From Nothopassalora personata (lineage: Eukaryota > Ascomycota > Dothideomycetes > Mycosphaerellales > Mycosphaerellaceae): a DNA stretch of 64,000 bases. Location: contig CM066290.1 in the NCBI GenBank assembly GCA_033816765.1, positions 3,410,001-3,474,000 on the forward strand, in the 5' to 3' direction. The position numbers and the translations under genes were made by a program. Shown in pieces: positions 57,894 to 64,000 of this stretch. A model generated the notes under the pieces. That model was not told where the DNA came from. It saw only the letters and a program-made list of their open reading frames with translations, and searched no databases. Numbering within the stretch: the stretch's first letter is position 1; each line of letters starts with the position of its first letter.

Positions 57894-58191
57894 TCGCCTT
57901 GACCGATTTACACATCTGGATGCGTCTTCGAGCGTGGCGTTACGGGTGGTCAGCATGCTGGTGGATGCGATGCTCGAGTGTGGCTGGCTTGATCAGCCTG
58001 GCTGGGTCTGCTAGGTTGGACAGCCTGCGAAGAGCCTCCAGTGGACCGATAAGATACAGGGCATGGCGACGGCGTATGGGTCTGCTTGCCACAACACCAT
58101 ACTCTCTACTCCCACGAAATGGAATGTATTAGTAAGAAGCAAGAGGTAGACGTGTACAGACTCGTCGGAGAAGACAGACCATCTTTTAAGC
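57894..58191. other. Gap after TIM23
   Basis: 3' regions of TIM23 and of the convergent receptor-like gene. Nothing else supported. Confidence 0.4.
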
Positions 58192-59287
58192 TCATATTTC
58201 GCTGAGAGACAAGCATCTGTGTGGATTAAGACAAAGACGGCCCATCTTTCGGGTCATACCCCAAGATGTCCATGGGCTATGGGGATAACTGGGTAGAAGT
58301 TGGTGCGCCGAGATATTTGACCACGCTGCCCACGTTTCACCGGTAATTGCGAGGCATGCGTAAGCAACCGGCGAGCACTGGAAGATGATGACGAAGGCCC
58401 CAGCGGTGGCGGTAGAGGCAAGGATGACAACGAGAGTCCAGCATGCTGTGCAAAAGGCTGGGTTGACGGAATCGGCAGTCCAGATTCGGACGTAAAGCAG
58501 GGCTAGGGAGATTTCGGTCGCCATGACGATTACGTTGTAGAAGAATTCGCCGAGATAGGACATCTGCAGGGACGGTCAACAGAGGCATAAGCGAATCGAG
58601 ATTGCTGTACATACTTGGAGGACATTGACCACCTGATCCACGCTGAGCATATACATGTCGATACCTAGCCTGTTCTGAACCTCAACATCGGCCGTAAGAT
58701 CCATCGTCACCAGCAACCGGGAGCAGAAGAGGACCGTCCAGTCGTCCCTGCTATAGCCTTGTCCGCCGAGCGCGGGAGTCTTGGACAAGAAGCGGCAGAT
58801 TACGAATAGTGTTTTGATGACAAACATAGCCCAGAAAAGTCGCCAGCTGAGTCCACTTCCATTTCGGACTGGCTCATTGCATGTGTCCCCTTTGAACCTT
58901 TGGGCAGATAGGCTATCCGCAAGCGTGCAGTCTGCGCCTACACAGGCGTTCATGGAAGCAGTGAGGTTGCCATTGCTGCAGAAGCTTGGATCATTACCGA
59001 CGATGCAGCCATGCCGAGGGGGGACATGCTAAAGCAAGATCGCTTTGTAGCGTCAGCATTGTGAGTGTCAACATTGTCCACGCGCTACTTACAATATATT
59101 CTGGCAGAGCTAGCAACTGTGCCCGAGGGTCTTGTCGTGTAAACAGGCGTGAAAGCGCCTCGTCTTGGAAGTCGTCCACTGAAGGGCCGTGACGTGTTAA
59201 GCTGCAGTTGAAGAAGCATATTAAATTGCCAAGAAGCCTGCAGGTAGTTGATCTGCGCGGGTCCTTTAAGGCTGTCACGCCGTCCAC
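58192..59287 (-). pseudogene. PTH11-like rhodopsin-domain receptor with CFEM remnant, apparently truncated
   Basis: Three exons are readable: about 59,287-59,093, 59,028-58,615 and 58,563-58,192, with introns of 64 and 51 nt (GTAAGT...TTTAG, GTATGT...CTGCAG). The second exon carries a CFEM-like Cys pattern (GCIVGNDPSFCSNGN, then NACVGADC), but the first expected Cys pair is missing (LPEYI where LPEC is usual). Membrane segments follow (LFWAMFVIKTLFVICRFL; FYNVIVMATEISLALLYVRIW; LVVILASTATAGAFVIIF). The frame ends soon after TGETWAAWSNIS, so about the last three of seven helices are lacking. The first exon has no ATG and no signal peptide; more 5' exons may exist. Intact relatives are surface receptors. 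This copy is either broken or carries splice sites I could not resolve. Confidence 0.5.
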
Positions 59288-60396
59288 GCCTCAGTATTGC
59301 CCGTTATAGAGTGAACTGTTGATTCACGTTCGGGGCGGGAAGCGTTGATTGCATGAAGTTGGCGAATGGCGCTGTCAAAGTCGCTGAAGGATTGACCACC
59401 AATGTCATTCCGCAGCTGCATGTTCGTTGAAGCTCACGAACGTGCCATAGACCGCCTAGGGATCTGGACAAGCAGATTGGCTACCAGTACAATCAGACGG
59501 GTGTGCAGAGCCCCGAGATGAAGCGACACCATCCATCGATATGGTGCTGCTGCGCTTGTTACTGGAGAAGATACGAAGTAGTTGCGCCTCAAAGCGTGAG
59601 TCGTTAGCGCGAGACAGCTGCCGCCGAGCCGGCGGTTGCGGGTGAATGGACTTTCGATATTCGATAGACAAACAATGTCGTTGGCAGTGGTAACGTCTTG
59701 TAACAAGGCTCAAGCTGCTAGTACCTGCTCATGTAGCTGATGGCGACCGAGAGCAGACCGTTTTGCGTATGACCAAAGTCTCTGTAGCAGTGCTCGCTGG
59801 ATTTCTTACAAAGCTTCTCCAGTCCGATGGCACATCCCGAGCTGTCGAGAACGACTCTTCAGACCGGATCTCCTTCTAGGCAGAACAACCTCCGGGTGAC
59901 TCGACTGATACCATGAGCGACCTCGCCGGCTCTGAGGTATGTTCACATCCTCATATGGATCATTCTTCCTCAACATTCAGACTGACAGAGCGTCGTTATT
60001 AACAAAGGAGAAGTTCCGCGAGGTTCCAGGCCTTTTTGAACCCTCAGTGCTTGTTGTAAAGTTGCCGTGGAAAATTTTGGTCCCGTCACGGCAAGACCGA
60101 AGCGAAGCACTATTCCTGTCGGCATGAACCTCGACCGGAGGCTCTGATCCGGTCATACATGTGAGGCTGTCAATGTCCTGGACGGCCAACAGTCCCAAAT
60201 GGCTGTTATTGCGATGAATTTCGATTTCGAAGGGAAGAGGGAGAGGCTGAGTATTGAAGTCGCATGAACATCGGCCAACAGATGTCGGCCCGAAAAGACA
60301 ACGAACCCCCACGTTGGGCCACTCCAACGCAAGAGGACTTCTTCACAAGCATCGCCGTGTTGGTCCCCGCCAGTGATGATACAAGCAAATTTCAAC
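59288..60396. other. Gap of 1.1 kb before the esterase gene
   Basis: May include 5' exons and the promoter of the receptor-like gene on the left and the promoter of the esterase gene on the right. Short frames (for example around 59,434-59,713 on the minus strand) show no family features. Confidence 0.4.
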
Positions 60397-61179
60397 ATGG
60401 ACCAGTTCCTCCTATTTGGCGATAGCATAACACAGCAGTCCTTCTCGCAAGAACGTGGATTTGCATTTGGAGCAGAATTGAGCAACAGCTACGTCCGCCG
60501 GCTGGACGTAGTGAATCGAGGCTTGAGTGGGTACAACACAAGACAAGCACTACAGGTCCTGCCCCATGCACTGCCGGATCCCAAGAGCGCCAGACTACGC
60601 TTCATGACATTCTTCTTCGGTGCCAACGATGCTAGACTACCGGATACACCTGGCGGACCACAACAGCATATACCTCTGGACGAGTACCGGCGGAACACCA
60701 TAGCCATGCTCACCCATCGGGATGTTCAGGCGCACAAAGATGTGCGGTTGATCCTGATCACACCTCCAGCTGTGGACGAGCGCAAATGTCTAGAGAACGT
60801 CAAGCGGAACGATCCCACGTATCCGGATGTCGTCAGGCGTAAGGCATCAATTACAGGCAAGTACGCGCAGGCTATTCGAGAGATCGGGAACCAGTACGGT
60901 GTGCAGGTGCTGGATCTTTGGACGGCCATGATCACTCGGGCAGGGGGCGATCCCGCGGGTGCGGAAACTATCGGGTCCATAGACGAGCCGTGCAACGAAG
61001 TCCTGCAAAGCTTCGTGCATGATGGTCTGCACCTGAGTCCAGACGGCTACAGGATACTGTATGATGAGATGATGGCCTTGATCTCTAAGCACTGGGCGGA
61101 TCAAATGCCTGACAAGCTTTCGTTTGTCTTGCCGGCATGGGACAATCGAAAGGCCTGGAATGCACAGACGTGTTTGTGA
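60397..61179 (+). CDS. GDSL/SGNH esterase, isoamyl acetate esterase (Iah1) type
   Basis: A single exon of 260 codons from ATG 60,397. This start is preferred over ATG 60,376 because MDQFLLFGDSIT matches the usual start of Iah1 proteins and AACATGG is a good initiation context. SGNH blocks are visible: FGDSIT with the nucleophile Ser (block I, residue 10), a Gly in NRGLSGYN (block II), GAND (block III, near residue 76) and DGLHLSPDGY with the catalytic Asp and His (block V, near 209). Iah1-type enzymes hydrolyse short-chain acetate esters; no signal peptide is visible, so it is probably intracellular. About 20 further residues follow block V (LPAWDNRKAWNAQTC). Confidence 0.87.
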   Translation: MDQFLLFGDSITQQSFSQERGFAFGAELSNSYVRRLDVVNRGLSGYNTRQALQVLPHALPDPKSARLRFMTFFFGANDARLPDTPGGPQQHIPLDEYRRNTIAMLTHRDVQAHKDVRLILITPPAVDERKCLENVKRNDPTYPDVVRRKASITGKYAQAIREIGNQYGVQVLDLWTAMITRAGGDPAGAETIGSIDEPCNEVLQSFVHDGLHLSPDGYRILYDEMMALISKHWADQMPDKLSFVLPAWDNRKAWNAQTCL

Positions 61180-61401
61180 GCAAGCCATCATTTTGGGAGC
61201 TGGCGCACCATGCTCAACCTTGGGGTCTTGCAACCACGAGACGTAGCTTCGTCAAAGAGCACACATGATGCCTGTTCTGATATCTATCTGTCGGGCCTTA
61301 CAAGGTATCTCTACGTGATGTAATGTTCTCATGCTATGCAGTGGCATGCCCATGAAGCGCCTTCGCTCGTCTTAAAAGCATCGTCATCGGCTGGGCCCAT
61401 C

Positions 61402-64000
61402 TCAGGAAAGGTCGAATCCAGCTCCAGAGTTCACAGCCGCCAAAAGTTTCTCCCTTAGCACCTTCTCACTCCTGTACATCGGGAACTTCAGCAGATTGAC
61501 ACACGTACTCGTGGTCGGGAACCGATTCTCGTCCTGCCCGCTATCCCGGATGGAAAATTTTGGATTCAAATGACTGAACCCCAACAGTGGGCCCCTCGGC
61601 GTACTCGTCACGAATTTGAGGACCTTCCTCCTGTCTTCATCTTGCATATTCTCCATGACTTTCCAGAAAAGCTTGATGGATGGGTGTTCTTGGCCATCTG
61701 AGCCGATTTGGTAGGTCCCTCCATATTGCGTATTCTTTCTGAGGTCTTGAACATCGATGCCTGCGCCGCTGCCGCCGATCAGGGTCTGGAGCTCGAGTTG
61801 GTTGAACATGCTGAGCCAAGACGGCTGGATTATGTCACCGAGTCCGCGCAGGAAGGCGTTGGTCTGGTACTTGGACTGAGCTTGGAGCTTGTACGCCGCC
61901 ATGCGATTGATGTAGTTGAGGCGATTTTCGTTGGTTACTGGTGTATTCGCACCATGCGGAGGGTTCAAGTCGACTTCGATAATCTCTTTGCGACCTTCGG
62001 GTCCTACCTCGCTATCAACAACGAAGGTCAGGTCGAACGCTTCGGCGTTCTCTGCATGCTTGACAGCGAGCAAGCCTCTGTAAAGACTTTCGTCCAGTTC
62101 TCGGAGGTCGTTGACTGTGGGACGGTAGTGCGACTCATTGGTGGCGCTGTTGCTACCGCCCGATAATGCCCACTTCTTCAGGAAAAATGGTGCAAAGTTC
62201 ACGTCGATCAATATACCCTCATAGAGGCACTTGCCAATGATACGGCCGAGGAACTCATATTGTTTTTGAAGCTCGCGCATGTGCTCACGCGCTTCTGACG
62301 AGTCCTTTTTTAGGCCCATGTGTTGTAGACGTACCCGCATGTCTTCGAAGGACGTCGGGTTTGGATACAGGAGGTGCTGCTCGTTCTCGATGAAGAACCG
62401 TTGCGTGTCGCCATCGCTGCGCTGTTGATCGAATGCTTGTGTAATGACACTGGTGAGGAACTCTTTGGTGACTCCTCCGCCATCAATACCAGCCTCCGGC
62501 ATGTCCCATTTGTCCACGAAGGTAATCTGGATAGGCTCCTTGAGCGCGTCGCCTGCCAGACTCGTTAGCTCCCATCGAGAGGCGTATCACTAAGTCAGCA
62601 CTGACTGCTGAGCGGGGAGCGATGGTCGCGCATACGTACCAAGATCATAGAACTGCTCATACGCATCCTGAAACTCTTGCGTTCTCTTTATCTTTGCGTG
62701 ATGTCGTTCTAGAGCGTCCCGTCTGTGTGGAACGTTCAATTGAGGCTGGAACATCATACTTTGCCGCCACATATCGGGGTCCAGAAAGCCGTCTCGCCGC
62801 TTGAGCTGATCGAGTTCTACGAACTCGCGAAATATCTGCACGCGAACGTGAAAGGGAATGAAGAAGGGCATATTTTGTAAAATTTCGAGCCTAATGATGA
62901 TGTTAGCTTGGGTTGTATTGGGCGCGTCATGCTGCTTCGCCTAGACTTTCAGGCGTCACGCAGCCGGTGCGACTCCAGCGTTCACGAGATCCGTACATAC
63001 CTGGGGGCGACGGCTTCGAGGTACCTCTGACGGCTTGCTTTCTTCTGCGCTCGTTCGCGCGCTTCTTGTCTTCTCAAAACGCTGGCATAGCCTCCGCCGC
63101 TGCGGCTAGCTATGCCGTTCGAAACCGTCAGATCCTCGTCATCGGAATCGTCATCTTTGTCTTCGTCGTCAAGGCTTGCCACTTGTTTTCGAGATTGCTC
63201 TTCGGCTACGACATCGCGGGTGAAATTCGACATGTCGAACCTGCAAATAGTAGGTCAGTACCTGTCGATAATGTGGAAATTGCCATAGCACGAAGCGCTC
63301 CACTCACCTTTCCGTCATGAGCCAGTGGTCTCTAGGAAGAAAGTGGCGTCTTGAGTCGCGTTCGTAGAGAGCGCGTAGCAAACCAGTTACAACACCCTTG
63401 AGGTAATCCGTGGTCAATCCGGGAAGCCCTGCGACTGTCATCGATTTGGTATCCGCAAGATCAGCCGCCGACGTAGAACCAGCCGCGAAGCGATGCGATT
63501 GGAGCGCACTCATGTCTCTCACAGGAGCTGATACTGAGCTGTTGAGCTCTGCTGCGTCATACACCAAAGTGAAACCCAAGTTCTTGAGGAAGGTCACCAG
63601 CAGGGCGACATCCGCTACAGGTACAGCGCTGTTCTTCTTGGCATGCGGGCTACTGCCCATGAACTCCTCATCGTCCATAATCTTCAGATCGAACGAGAAC
63701 ATCTCCAAGAACACCAGTATGACAGTCCAATCGTCACGCTGCTGTTGGCTTTGAAATGTTGTCTTGAGCAGAGAGACAATCCCGCGCGAGCTGCTTCGAA
63801 TGTCATTGAAAGTGCCCGAGCTCTTAGTAGCACTCCACAGATACTCGGTCGGCGACGCGGTATCAGTATTCGTGGGTCCTAGATGCAGCCACATCCGGAT
63901 ATCGTCAGCCTTCCGCGGAAAGCAGCGTAGCAGAGTCAGAGCATAGCTCGCCAGTATCTGCGCACTGTCGCTCCCCACGTGGGCACTGTTTGCCATGCCA
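61402..64000 (-). CDS. HUL5: HECT ubiquitin ligase, Hul5/UBE3C type, C-terminal part (N-terminus beyond window)
   Basis: Four exons in the window: from beyond 64,000 to 63,308, then 63,240-63,001, 62,890-62,640 and 62,552-61,402; introns of 67, 110 and 87 nt. Phases agree across all junctions. The first exons give the helical middle part and the conserved LEILQNMPFFIPFHVRVQIF. The HECT domain follows (FEFL-type lobe: QYEFLGRIIGKCLYEGILID; linker; C lobe with TSTCVNLLKFP, whose Cys accepts ubiquitin). It ends REKLLAAVNSGAGFDLS, as Hul5/UBE3C do. Yeast Hul5 extends ubiquitin chains at the proteasome and handles misfolded proteins. The frame is still open at the right edge, so the start and any IQ-like N-terminus are missing. 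Confidence 0.92.

Noticed and set aside
1..64000. CRISPR arrays, rRNA operons, bacterial operon signals
   Set aside because: No regularly spaced repeats or rRNA sequence seen; introns and gene content are fungal.

Overview
The window looks like a piece of a filamentous ascomycete genome, most likely a Dothideomycete. Genes carry short introns (46-110 nt) with GTRNGT-type donors and CTRAY branch points. Several are typical Pezizomycotina genes (CFEM/rhodopsin-type receptor, SAPS, Hul5, Tim23). The repeats show the CpA-to-TpA decay of repeat-induced point mutation (RIP). The exact species cannot be read from the sequence.

Region 1 (1-25,912) is a block of nested LTR retrotransposons full of TAG/TAA stops. 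An old minus-strand Gypsy element (D, pol at 1-5,441, gag at 12,485-13,591) was split by a plus-strand chromovirus (A, 5,442-12,484, 409-bp LTRs). To the right, a minus-strand gag-only element (B, 14,140-23,767, 341-bp LTRs) was hit in its own LTR by a minus-strand Copia element (C, 14,403-21,584, 206-bp LTRs). A further relic with a gag-like frame (E, about 23,880-25,270) and a terminal 174-bp LTR (25,739-25,912) closes the block. Target-site duplications of A, B and C are readable.

Region 2 (25,913-43,400) is host-like DNA carrying three very large, intron-poor genes that I cannot assign to a characterised pathway: a 2402-aa protein with an N-terminal ComEC-type metallo-beta-lactamase domain and a roughly 2000-aa beta-rich tail (minus), a 1063-aa protein (minus), and a 1562-aa protein (plus) sharing a promoter gap with the second. 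Size, adjacency and the lack of household relatives make this cassette the best candidate for an undescribed system; a prokaryotic origin is an inference.

Region 3 (43,400-64,000) returns to mostly conserved genes: an arrestin-like protein (5' end unresolved), an acidic protein, a SAPS/Sit4-associated phosphatase subunit, a WBP2-like PY-motif protein, Trm732/THADA, Tim23 (head to head with Trm732), a degraded receptor-like gene, an Iah1-type GDSL esterase, and the C-terminal two thirds of a Hul5/UBE3C HECT ligase running off the right edge. These have unrelated housekeeping roles. No rRNA gene, CRISPR array or convincing functional tRNA gene was seen.
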